Shown: positions 36,292-45,437 of the stretch, one piece after another
Layout: the number at the start of each line of letters is the position of its first letter
Numbering within the stretch: position 1 is the first letter of the stretch
Assembly (NCBI RefSeq): GCF_000002865.3
Contig: NW_001865052.1
Location: 54,439-118,438, forward strand
Source: Monosiga brevicollis MX1
Lineage: Eukaryota > Opisthokonta > Choanoflagellata > Craspedida > Salpingoecidae
Length of the DNA stretch: 64,000 nucleotides
Direction of reading: 5' to 3'
The notes under the pieces: generated by a model
Told to the model about the DNA's origin: nothing
The model's database searches: none
What the model saw: the letters and a program-made list of their open reading frames with translations, nothing else
Position numbers and translations under genes: made by a program

Positions 36292-37809
36292 ATGACAGGC
36301 GTCAAGAGGTGGAAGTGGGGGTGTCGTGCCGCTCCTTTCGGTGACGCTTGCGCTGAAGGTCGCGCTGCGATAACAAGTGCGTGGTCTCCGACCTCGCATC
36401 AATGTCTTCCTTGTTGGCGTCATCCTCGCGGCTCTGTTGTTGCAGTCGCTTGGACTCGAAACGGCTCGGTGCTGAATGACTCGGATATGCAGATTTTGCG
36501 TGACTATGTCAATCTCTATGGCAAAACTGGGTCGGCATCGGATGCGCGTGCCTATCTCTATGACAAGCGTTATCGTGATCTAGAGGCGAAGGGCGAGATC
36601 CAGTCGTGGTGCGTGAGCATCAGCACCATCAATAGGCAGCTCAAAGCCATCGAGTCCCAAGTCGCAGACGGTGTTTTAAACGATGTTTTGGTGGTGCCAA
36701 ACGAGCGACGCCCTGCCTCATTCAAGCCGACGACACGCGAGGCATGCCTCAACTACATTGCCTTCCTCGACGCGCTGGAATCAAAACACAACATTCTGAC
36801 TAAAAATCGCCACAGTCTCATTTCTGCTGGCGAAGCCTGTGTTGACGCGGCCAGCTCCAGGCATGCCAAAGGCAGGCACCAACGGGTCGTGCCAGCCTCA
36901 CGCTGCAACGTGTCCTGCTTTGCCGCAATTAGCTACGCGGCAGAACGTGTTTTTCTGCAGACCAAGGTTGGCATCGAAACTACTGAAAACACCCAAAGCC
37001 GCCTCGAGGCCACCATTGCAGCATGGCGTGTGCACCACGGTCCCCAGCTGCTGGTGATCACCTTGGACGACGTCCGGCACCACCGCAATGCCCTCGCTCT
37101 AATGTGTGGACAGCAGGGGCTGCAGCAATGCCAAAAGACCTTTGTGCGCTCATCCTGCGAAATTGCACCCGAAGACGCCAAATACTGCCCGCTCATTTAC
37201 TATGAGCTGGACGAGCAGCAGTATGACGGCCCGGTGATCTGTGTTCTCACGCCTGCAGATCAGCCCGATTTGGCACCGGTCATGGCGGTATGTAGCACAA
37301 CCAGCTATGCCGCTCAAGGCCTCCGCGCTCAAGGCGTGCAAACCGCTCGCCTAGACGATCAGCTGGTGAAGCTGCTCGTTGCCGCCTTTCACGGCTATTT
37401 GTCAGAGCAGATGGTGCTCGATGCCGTTGACGACACCATTGGCTACATCAACGCTTGGCGTTGTGGGGCTGCCACTGAGCATCAAGCTCGAGCCATCCGA
37501 GACCGTCAGCGACGACGCAACAAGGAATCCTATGAGCAATTCAGGCAGGCATCATCGTCTGGCAGCACCTCTGAATTGTGGTATGGAGCAGAAGCCTTCC
37601 TGTTGGTCCCGATCGCAGACATGACTGTGTCGGCCAGCGGCGGCCATGCGGCTGAGCAGGTGATAACAAGGGAGCATCTGGCGGCAAAACTTCATCTGCA
37701 ACCTGTCGTCTGCGTGTTTCAAAGTCACGACGCCAACGTCCGATGGTCGCTACGGGAAACTTTTTGCGGAAGCGCTTCTCGAGAGCAAGCGCAATGTCCT
37801 TGTCGGTAA
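36292..37809 (+). CDS. Unrecognised 505-aa ORF, possible mobile-element-derived gene
   Basis: A single uninterrupted reading frame of 505 codons. Residues around 65-115 read as a helical DNA-binding-like region (SDMQILRDYVNLYGKTGS ... STINRQLKAIE). The middle has a well-mixed globular composition (e.g. LLVITLDDVRHHRNALALM), and near residue 400 there is a basic helix (RAIRDRQRRRNKES). I do not recognise a family and see no clear DDE or tyrosine-recombinase signature. The last 90 codons (37541-37809) overlap an open frame on the other strand and look like antisense, so the true end may be earlier or spliced. The long intron-free frame and HTH-like N-terminus make a domesticated transposase one option; a chance ORF is also possible. 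Confidence 0.4.
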   Translation: MTGVKRWKWGCRAAPFGDACAEGRAAITSAWSPTSHQCLPCWRHPRGSVVAVAWTRNGSVLNDSDMQILRDYVNLYGKTGSASDARAYLYDKRYRDLEAKGEIQSWCVSISTINRQLKAIESQVADGVLNDVLVVPNERRPASFKPTTREACLNYIAFLDALESKHNILTKNRHSLISAGEACVDAASSRHAKGRHQRVVPASRCNVSCFAAISYAAERVFLQTKVGIETTENTQSRLEATIAAWRVHHGPQLLVITLDDVRHHRNALALMCGQQGLQQCQKTFVRSSCEIAPEDAKYCPLIYYELDEQQYDGPVICVLTPADQPDLAPVMAVCSTTSYAAQGLRAQGVQTARLDDQLVKLLVAAFHGYLSEQMVLDAVDDTIGYINAWRCGAATEHQARAIRDRQRRRNKESYEQFRQASSSGSTSELWYGAEAFLLVPIADMTVSASGGHAAEQVITREHLAAKLHLQPVVCVFQSHDANVRWSLRETFCGSASREQAQCPCR

Positions 37810-37963
37810 ACACGGTGGCAGCATCGCCCAGCAGCCACAGAAACATGGAGCGCTGTTCGGCCGTGTACGAGTTTTGGCGACCACGAGCACGCGAATGGGT
37901 GGGCACAGGTGGCGACGGACCGGTTGTGACCTCGTCACCTGCACCTGCAGCACCGCGCGCCAT
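37541..37963 (-). CDS. Possible HTH-domain protein fragment, convergent with the 505-aa ORF
   Basis: An open minus frame, extendable upstream to about 38090. It contains SYTAEQRSMFLWLLGDAA, then TDKDIALALEKRFRKKFPV and TIGRWRRDFETRRRQ, a pattern of helices that looks like a transposase or homeodomain-type helix-turn-helix. A donor-like GTTGCA follows RRRQ, after which the frame becomes low quality. It overlaps the 3' part of the plus-strand ORF. Function unknown; it could be a remnant of the same mobile element. Confidence 0.35.
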   Translation of the reverse strand: MARGAAGAGDEVTTGPSPPVPTHSRARGRQNSYTAEQRSMFLWLLGDAATVFTDKDIALALEKRFRKKFPVATIGRWRRDFETRRRQVADEVLPPDAPLLSPAQPHGRRWPTQSCLRSGPTGRLLLHTTIQRCCQTMMPA

Positions 37964-38176
37964 CGACGCTGTGTCGTTGACAGCCTGCTGAAGACTCTCG
38001 AGCGCTGCCCCCGACGATGGGCTCAGGTCAAACCCCTGCGCAGCCCCACGACAAAAGACCGACGTTCTGTCAACATCGTAACTGCATCAAGGTCATCAAA
38101 GAAAGACGTGACGACAGCCGGATTGTCAGATTGTCAGATTATAGAGATGTCAGCGTTTATGTGCTACCAAGTAGAA

Positions 38177-38375
38177 TTAGGGTTGTATGTTTCCACCCCC
38201 CCCCGACCCCTAACCCCAATGCAACGCCAAGCAGAGAATTGTTTGATCCTCACGTCCTTCTCAGAGAGAGCGTCGACAAGCTGATTCGGTACACTCTGCA
38301 AAACGTGCCAAATCCAGAGGATTAAACCTCCTTTGCGACGCCCACAGAGATTAGCAACACGCTCGCTTTAGGGTT
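38177..38375. promoter_or_regulatory. Cluster of telomere-type TTAGGG motifs upstream of the TRF-like gene
   Basis: TTAGGGTT at 38177-38184 and 38368-38375, and CCCCTAACCCC at 38207-38217 (its complement contains GGTTAGGGG). All lie 195-395 bp before the TRF-like start codon. In animals the telobox Myb domain binds TTAGGG; regulatory use here is inference. Confidence 0.4.
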
Positions 38376-38569
38376 ATGAAGGATTTTTTTTTTCAAGATT
38401 AACGGTCAAACGCGAAATTTTTCGGTTTTTTTTTCGCTGATTTGGCGGTCACTCGTCCTCTGTCCTCTGGAGCTGTGAACGCTTCAAGAGGGAGGCGTCA
38501 ACGCCACGGGGGGAAGCGGTTGTGTGAAGCGGTCCATACTGGGGGGTGGGGGGAACTGTGCACAGGAGG

Positions 38570-40928
38570 ATGGCCCGATCCAAGACGCGTGCTGGCCGCG
38601 CGGCTGCGGCGGCGAGCACGACCACGACGCGAGGCGTGCTGACGCAGACCTCTGTGTTGGAGGCTGCGCTCAATCCAGCCATGAAGCTGCGTCTCAATGA
38701 GGACCCCGAAGCCGAAGCCTGGTAAGTCATGGGCATAAGGCCTGCTTGTTCGCCTTGTTGTTTGTGTTTTGTGTATCTTTGTGTATCTTGCTCTCTAGTC
38801 TGCCTCGCCGCACGCTGCGCGAGCTTTCCAGACTCACCCGGTTGGTGCCCGGGCAGGTGGAATATTGTCCAGGCCTGCTTGGCTGGCGTGCAGACGCTTA
38901 ATGGCGGGCTCGACAGCACGCTCGTGCGCCGGCTCAATATTGTCAAGTGCACCTTCACTCTGACCCAAGAAAATGGGCGCGATGCCAGTGCACTCGATGA
39001 TAGCATCGAGAGTTTTGAGCAACTGCTGGATGAATTTCCGCAGTGCTTCGAAGCTGACGCCCACCGCATTCTCCTCCGCTTTGAGATGCGCGTTCAAGTG
39101 AGCCTCTTGCTCCACCCACCACCATACCTCGTGCACGCAGATGGCTTTTTATCCTGATTGAAATCGCTGCTGTCTAGCGCCTGCTTGCCTTCTACCTCCC
39201 GGGCACATATGGAGATGACGCGCCCGAGCCCACAGAAAGCATGTTTCTTGAATTTGATGAGCATGCCTTTGACGAGGAATGCCTGGACAATGGACGCCTC
39301 AAGCTGGTCCGAAGCTGCTACCGATCCCCCTCTCGTTTTAGCCCCCCTGCCTACTTGTGTCGTCGCTGACTCACTGGACCGGCTCGATTTCCGCAGTCCA
39401 CATTTACCACGCGCGTCCTCAGCAAAATCCGCCAAGATCCCTCCAAGTACCCTGACTACGTCTCCGCCTACGTACGCCTTCCTTGACCCGTCTTCTCATC
39501 ATGGTGCAAAAGTCGCGCTGACCACCGCCGCCTTCCGGTTATCCTCAAATTCAACCTCTAGCGTGACTGGGATGACTTTAAGCGACGCGCCCTGACCTTC
39601 CTTCAACGCGCCTACGATGAGCTACCTGAACCCCTTCTCGTGCGAGCCGTCCGCCATACCGTGCAAGGACCCCCGCCCACCGGTGCTGCCGCACCTGCAG
39701 CTCAGGTTGCTTCCGCGCCTCTCAAAGTTCTCGGCCGCTCCGAGGTCCAGCAACTGGCCCGGCGCCTTCAGTTGGAGGAGCCCTTCAACTCTGCCGTTCA
39801 AGGCGATCGAACTTCGGCTGCCTCTCCCCCCACTGCACCTCGCATGGCGGCAAATCCGCCTGCCTCGCCCCCGCAGCCCAAGGCTAAGAGACAGAATCGC
39901 CAGCCCGCTGCGCCAGCCGACCTCGACGCCCCCATGGATGAGCTCGATGCCATTCTCATGCAGCGTGCGTCCCTTGCCGCCCAGCATCTGCTCATTCCCG
40001 AGAGCAGAGTCTCTCCTTTGAGTCTGTTACACACGCATTCTTTCTCATTTGTTCTTTTGTATAACCCCTCCCTCACTCAATGTTTTTAGAAGCCGCCCAA
40101 ACTCGCTCCCCGGGCACCGGCTCCAAACAGGCTGCACGTACTCAAGGCGAGGCAGACCCGACCCCGACCGCCAAGCGGGCTAAGAACAGGTACTAGGATA
40201 GCTCCTTGATTGCTTCTCCCAAACGCAGATCTTGCGGTACATGAACCTCTGATTGGCACCCAACTTTCCTTCTCTTTAGCTCAGCACCTAGTGCAGGCAA
40301 CAGCGCTTCACTCAACGTATGTCCTTGTGGATGTGTCATTGGCACACCCGACTCTGCATTGCTGCTGCTGCACGGCCACTGATTGTGTGCTTGCCGCTGT
40401 AGGGGCATGCCGGACGCCTCTTGGCCGCATCGCGCCATCTCAAGGGCATTGGAGCTGACCCCATTGATGAGTTTCGCCGCCAGGCGCCTCGAACGGGTGA
40501 CACAGTCTCGACCCTGGCCCCCGCCGCTGCCAGCGTGCGCACCGCTCCAGCTGTACAAGCCACCCCTACCGCTGCCTCCCAGGAGGAAGATGGGACCATT
40601 GCCTCGCCCAACACCCTGCCTTCACCCACGGCGCGCCGGCGAGCGGGAGGTACGCATGGCTTTGGGCGTGTGTTTAGCTCCCTGCCAATGTTGAGCGCGA
40701 TCCAATTTGACAACTCACAAGCGGTTTTGCCGGGATGGGATGGGACATGCTTCTGAACGTGTAGCCACGCGGGCGCGACGGGCTTGGACGGAGGAAGAGG
40801 AAATGATGCTTGAGGAAGGCGTCGCCAAGTTTGGCAAAAAGTGGCGGGCCATTCAAGCCCATTATGACTTTAAAGATCGCACAAACGTTGACCTGAAGGA
40901 CAAGTGGCGCAACATGTCACGGAACTAG
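38570..40928 (+). CDS. TRF-like telomere-repeat-binding protein (TRFH-like domain plus C-terminal telobox Myb)
   Basis: Exons 38570-38721, 38799-38856, 38894-39097, 39178-39306, 39397-39471 and 39562-40021, then 40090-40192 and smaller exons to a final exon ending 40928 (TAG). The N-terminal helical half resembles the TRFH dimerisation domain: [36 protein letters not shown], and the last helices [16 protein letters not shown] and [16 protein letters not shown], which align with the end of TRF1/TRF2 TRFH. A Pro/Ala-rich linker with a basic NLS-like TAKRAKNR follows. The C-terminal Myb domain [13 protein letters not shown]...KKWRAIQ ends in the telobox [11 protein letters not shown], the diagnostic motif for double-stranded telomere-repeat binding. 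The protein should cap telomeres as a dimer. The TRFH assignment is by pattern and less certain than the Myb. The 5' UTR region carries TTAGGG motifs. Confidence 0.85.
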
Positions 40929-41594
40929 TCGTGCGAAAGCAGGCCAGGCCGGCATGCAAACTTGAGCATGTTTGTGCTTGATGACCGTAATGATGTGATG
41001 TTTTCAGTTTTGTTTTGTGCTGTGCTTTGTTTTGTTTCTTTGTTTTTTACACGTGTATTTTGTGTGGTCGAGTCGACCCCTTGCCAAAGAGGCTCAAACT
41101 CGAGTGATGCGGGCTGTTGCTTTGGCTTGTGAATGAATGCCGTCTGTTTCTTGCCCCAGGTTAACTAGCTGCCCTCCTGTGTGTCTCTTGCCTGCTGTGC
41201 CTTCTGTGCCTTCTTGTGTATGAAAGGGTCAGAACGGATGAGTATGGAGTCATTTGCAAAATCTAAATTGGGTCTCGGCTCGGTCAAAGATCCATGCTGG
41301 TGAGCGTGGGCGTGCACACGCACACGTAAACACCTTGACACCTCATGTTAGGTGCGATGGCACTGAAAGCGCTATGGATATGAACCTCGAGGACTTGAGG
41401 GCAGAGGCAAGACTCCGCTCAGCGGAATAAAAGAAACGCAACAGAGTTGCCAGGAATAAAACAAAGGAGCGCATACCAATCACGACACGAGCATCTTGCT
41501 TGGCAAAAAAATGCAGGAGGGCGGTATGCACAAGGGGAAATATGAGCAAAATTATGGGTGCACGGCACTGTTGTTGATGGCGGAGGCGATCAGC
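40929..41594. other. Intergenic region between convergent genes
   Basis: T/G-rich just after the TRF-like stop (TTTTGTTTTG tracts), consistent with 3' UTRs of both flanking genes. No ORF of note. Confidence 0.6.
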
Positions 41595-42965
41595 CTAGAG
41601 AATGAGAAGGTGTTCTTCTAGACTCGAGCCCTGCTCGTCATCCAGAATGCAGATGGAATCAAAGGACAGTCCGCGGGACAGGGCTTCTGATGTGGACGGA
41701 TCAGAGGGGAGACGGCTCGCGGATTGAGAGGCGGCAGCAGAGAAGGTGGTGGTGGTAGTTGAGTGGGCCCGGGGATGGAAGGGGGCCATGCGTTCGTCTT
41801 GATCGATCAAGTCGCGACGGCTTTCGTGGGCGTCATTGCCATCGTCGTCATCGCTGCTGTAGCTGTTGCTGCTGTTGAGCTTGGTGGTATGCCGGTGATC
41901 CACGTGAAAGCGGTGCGGACTGCGATGAAGGTAGAGGGTGGAGCCACCATGTGCATCGTCGTCGCCGTCGTCGTCGTCGTCGCTGGCGCGATCATAGCCG
42001 AGGTGGATGGACGTGTGCTCGGAGCCGTCTGTGGGTGACTCGCCAATGGCGGTGAGGTGGGAAGCAGTGCTGTTGGTGCGAGAGTTGATGGTGTTGGCGC
42101 TGCGCAGGGAAAGGCGGTCCCAGGCCCGGCGCATTTTTTGCTTCAGGCGGGAGCCGATGGAGGACTCTGGATCAACCACATCAGCCGGAAGGTCGGGAAT
42201 GCCGGGCTGGAAGCTGCTCTGGACCAGGAGGGGCGAGGGGAGAGCGGCTAGGAGGCGCTCTTCCTCAGCACGTCGCAGCTGGGCGTTGTCCGAGTCTTCG
42301 ACGCCAGCCTGAATGAGACGGGAGGTGGAGAAGCGGAGGCGCGCCTCGCGTCGACGCTCCAAGACGCGCGCTGCGGTGACGGCAACGACAATGACGGCAC
42401 TGAAGACCCCAATCTGCAGGCCCAAGCTCATGCTGTTGGGCACCTCAATCGAGTCGTAGTAGTGGGTAGGTTTAGCTGTTGAAGCCCCCGTGGCAATGGT
42501 GGTGGCCACGGCCGCGGCCGCGACTTGGGCGTCGCTCTGCGCTTGAGCAGCGGCCATGGCAGCGGCCGCCTTTTGTGCTCGGTCGTAGGCATTGGCTGCC
42601 GCAGCGGCAGCGGCAGCAGCAGCAGCCATGGCAGCGGCAGCATCGCGAGTCGCAGCCTGCTGACCCCTCTCCACGGGCTCGGTCAGAGCTTCTGCGGCGC
42701 GACTGGCCAGGGCTTCGGGGTCTATCGCGGGTTGCGAGCGGCCAGGCCCGGCGGCAGGGAGCTGGGCAGAGGCAGAGGCTGGCGGGCTCGTGCCAGTATC
42801 AGAGGTCGGTATGACGGTGGCATTGACAGGCGCCGCATGTTCAGCGCCAGTCGTGTTTGAGGGTGATATGGGCAAGGCTGTAGCGGACGGCGCTGCCGCC
42901 ACGGCGATGAAGAGGGCCAACGCCCATAGCAATGGCCGGAGCCCACGGTGGTGCAGGGGTGCCAT
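41595..42965 (-). CDS. Single-pass type I membrane protein, Ala-rich ectodomain, acidic/Ser-rich tail
   Basis: One exon, 456 aa, starting MAPLHHRGLRPLL with a clear signal peptide (ALALFIAVAAAPSATA). The ectodomain (about residues 30-200) has N-glycosylation sequons (NTT, NAT), is Pro/Ser/Thr-rich, and then has a long Ala-rich helical stretch with Gln and Arg (AAAAMAAA...ANAYDRAQKAAAAMAAAQ). A transmembrane segment follows (LGLQIGVFSAVIVVAVTAA), then basic VLERRREARLRF. The cytoplasmic tail is 230 residues with acidic runs (DDDDDGDDD), His-rich parts and Ser-rich phosphorylatable sites, ending EEHLLIL. No known domain recognised. A cell-surface or adhesion function is only a guess from topology. 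Confidence 0.8.
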   Translation of the reverse strand: MAPLHHRGLRPLLWALALFIAVAAAPSATALPISPSNTTGAEHAAPVNATVIPTSDTGTSPPASASAQLPAAGPGRSQPAIDPEALASRAAEALTEPVERGQQAATRDAAAAMAAAAAAAAAAANAYDRAQKAAAAMAAAQAQSDAQVAAAAVATTIATGASTAKPTHYYDSIEVPNSMSLGLQIGVFSAVIVVAVTAARVLERRREARLRFSTSRLIQAGVEDSDNAQLRRAEEERLLAALPSPLLVQSSFQPGIPDLPADVVDPESSIGSRLKQKMRRAWDRLSLRSANTINSRTNSTASHLTAIGESPTDGSEHTSIHLGYDRASDDDDDGDDDAHGGSTLYLHRSPHRFHVDHRHTTKLNSSNSYSSDDDDGNDAHESRRDLIDQDERMAPFHPRAHSTTTTTFSAAASQSASRLPSDPSTSEALSRGLSFDSICILDDEQGSSLEEHLLIL

Positions 42966-44604
42966 GTTGACGGTCCGCCTGGCGCTGGCACCGCAGCGAG
43001 CGTTTAAAAGAGACGCAGCAAGGGCCAGCGTAGCGCTGTATAATGTATCTTTAGGTAGTGGGGCACGCTGGTTGGACGTGCGTCTGTACCGTGTCAATCA
43101 CGTCCAGCGCGGTAGCGCGCATGGTCCACAGCTCGAAAACGTTGAGGCCTCGTCGCCTCCGACACCTCCGAGTGTCAACCTCTGGCAATGCCCAACGCCA
43201 ACGCAGGAGATACGACCCCAGACACGTCCAGCCCCCCTTGTTTTTCAAATGCAATCCTGCTCCAACTGAACGCACTCTTCCTCCAGCGCGCTGCCCTTTT
43301 CGACCAGAGAGAGTGAGAGTGAGTGAGAGAGACGAGAGACAGAGACGAGAGACGAGAGAGAGAAAATGAAGGAATCGCAACGCGTGAGAGAGAGAGGAGA
43401 GAGAGAGGAGAGAGAGAGAGAGAGTTATACTACAGTCGCAATGCGTTGCATTGTAACATGAGCTACAGGTTAACAATGCTACACTGGTAACATTGTAACA
43501 CCAACAGTAACACCAACAACACCCACGACTGCTATGCTTACTACCCTTACTACATGTACATGACATTGTACTGTACACTGTGTTGCTGTTACGCTGGTCC
43601 GTTGCGCTATTCTGAATTGTCATCATTTATGGAAGCATGACTGGATTTGAGCTCATCATGCATCATGGGTAACGCACTGTGTGCTCTGTCTGTGTGTGTG
43701 TGTGTGTGTGTGTGTCAGCTGATGTGTGCGATGGGGTGTGTGACACGGGGGTCCAGCGGGGAGGTTGTCGCGGTGCTGCCGGCTGGTGTCAGGTTGGTTG
43801 CGCTTTTGGTGTCTGGACGTGCCGTTTGTCGGTTGGTCTTGCCATGCCTCGAAAGAGCTTTCGAGTTGTGGTCGCCTCCCAACTCTCAAGGTTACGTGTG
43901 TGCAGTATCAAATTGTATAAAGTGAACGGAGTGAGTTCAACAAGTCGGAGACTACCGCAAAGAGAACTAACGTAAAACCGTGTTTACATCGACACAAACT
44001 TAAAGTCCTGACGACACAAACCCCAAGTTGAACCACTCACTAAGGCCTCCTCGGCGCATTGCCCCAACCGCTGCTTCCCCTTTCTCCCCGCCCCAACCTG
44101 CACTGACCAGGAGAGGGAGGGAAAAAAAAAACCGGACGACCAAGAGCAGCTGAGGAACCGACCACGCACCACCAGATCTTGCCACAAAACGGGTCAGGTC
44201 GCGGCGGGACCTGAACTCGATTGGTATGCATGGTGGTGCAATTTGCTAGCTACGACTTTCAACACCGTCCATCCTCAAAGCAACGTCGGCTCCAAGACCA
44301 CCCTACCTGCGAGTCCTGACCTTGAAAGCGACGTGATCAGCAGTGCAACGAGTGCCCGGCACCACCACGTGAGCAATTTTGAAAGCACACACACATCCAA
44401 CATCTGTTGCACTTTTGGCAATCACACCTCCAAGCCTCACTCAATGGATCACGCACGCCCGTTTGTGCTGGTGAATCCAACACCATGCGCATGCCGGTGA
44501 TATGAAGGTGAAAAGCAGATGCAGCAAGGCCAGCTGCCAGTCGAAAACGGCTACCATCGATCATAGGGTATGCGGGCATGCACAGGGTCATAGCTTTGGG
44601 ATGC
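42966..44604. other. Intergenic region with GA and GT microsatellites
   Basis: GA-rich tracts (43310-43425), palindromic-looking TTGTAACATG/ACATTGTAAC segments (about 43440-43510) and a GT run (43690-43715). No gene recognised; ORFs show no domain. The 3' end of the ceramidase-like gene lies at the right edge. Confidence 0.6.
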
Positions 44605-45192
44605 CTACTGGTCAATTTGCCCCTGATCCCCGGCATTCGGGCTGTTGCGATCTCTAAACTGGGATTTGAAAACAAGGTGTCGCTGGCCACGGACGCGCCA
44701 AAGCATGAGATTGTCACGTGGCCGCATGACACAGTTCATGACCGTAATGGCACTATTGACGGGCGCATCGCGGTACAGGTCCAAGAGGGGCTGACAATCC
44801 GGCCCTTGACAGCGCGCCGCAGCCTTCCGTGCCGCCGCCTCTCGCGCTTCGCTATCCGCAAGCCCCAGGTCCTGGAGGCCCGCTAGTGGAGTCTCGCCCT
44901 CGTCGTGATTGATCACAATGACGCATCCCCCACCAACGGAACAGCTAGTCTGCACATGGTCGGCATGCTCAACTGCATACGCGCTGCGCACGAGCACCAT
45001 GCCCTGGCCTGGCACTCCACACAGGGCCAGGTAACAGGGGCTGACCAACGGTACTGTTTCAAGCCAAGCCTGGGCATTGGCCAAGGTATCACACTCGGTC
45101 AGCGCCCAGCGCGTGGCAAAGGCCACGGGCCAAGCTTGGTCCACGAGATAGCGGCGCAGGGCCCCACTCAGCCTCGTTGCTGATGCTGACAT
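44605..45192 (-). CDS. Acid-ceramidase/NAAA-like C-terminal half (catalytic N-terminus missing)
   Basis: Single exon, 195 aa. The stretch from about residue 28, ATRWALTECDTLANAQAWL, then VPLVSPCYLALCGVPGQGMVLVR, follows the acid ceramidase (ASAH1)/NAAA beta-subunit pattern of a helix, 'PLIxPxYxIxxG...GxGxVxxR', and later a short VMNCVMRPRDNLMLW strand matching the 'TIYTTVMxPxxxxxxxR' region. The family is an Ntn hydrolase whose nucleophilic Cys begins the beta subunit; that Cys, the alpha subunit and the expected Asn/Asp-rich loop (ETNYDHW) are not seen here. The ORF starts 246 bp from the start of the divergent WGR-WWE gene, leaving little room for missing exons. It is either a truncated paralog or a pseudogene; it would not be expected to hydrolyse N-acyl lipids. 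Identity by pattern only. Confidence 0.55.
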   Translation of the reverse strand: MSASATRLSGALRRYLVDQAWPVAFATRWALTECDTLANAQAWLETVPLVSPCYLALCGVPGQGMVLVRSAYAVEHADHVQTSCSVGGGCVIVINHDEGETPLAGLQDLGLADSEAREAAARKAAARCQGPDCQPLLDLYRDAPVNSAITVMNCVMRPRDNLMLWRVRGQRHLVFKSQFRDRNSPNAGDQGQIDQ

Positions 45193-45437
45193 GTTGCTTT
45201 ATCTGACAAAAATACCGCCAAACCTGTGTGAACACGTTTAAACCGATCCTTCATACTCTAAACACCTATTCAAACGAAGGGGCGGTACCTCACAATCGCT
45301 CTCCCTCTCTCTCTCATTTTCTTTGGACCACTGGCACTGATCATCATCATCATCATCATCACAGTACAGTGCAGTGCAGCTCAGGATCTGGATCGTGATT
45401 TCGCCGCTGGTCATTGGAATATAACATCATCAAAGCC
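45193..45437. promoter_or_regulatory. Shared divergent promoter region
   Basis: 245 bp between two divergent starts. It contains a pyrimidine tract (CTCTCCCTCTCTCTCTC, 45298-45316) and an ATC run (about 45340-45360) just before the WGR-WWE start codon. No TATA element is obvious. Confidence 0.5.

Noticed and set aside
44150-44240. tRNA-like GTTCAGGTCCCGC on minus
   Set aside because: T-arm-like string only; no cloverleaf can be formed.
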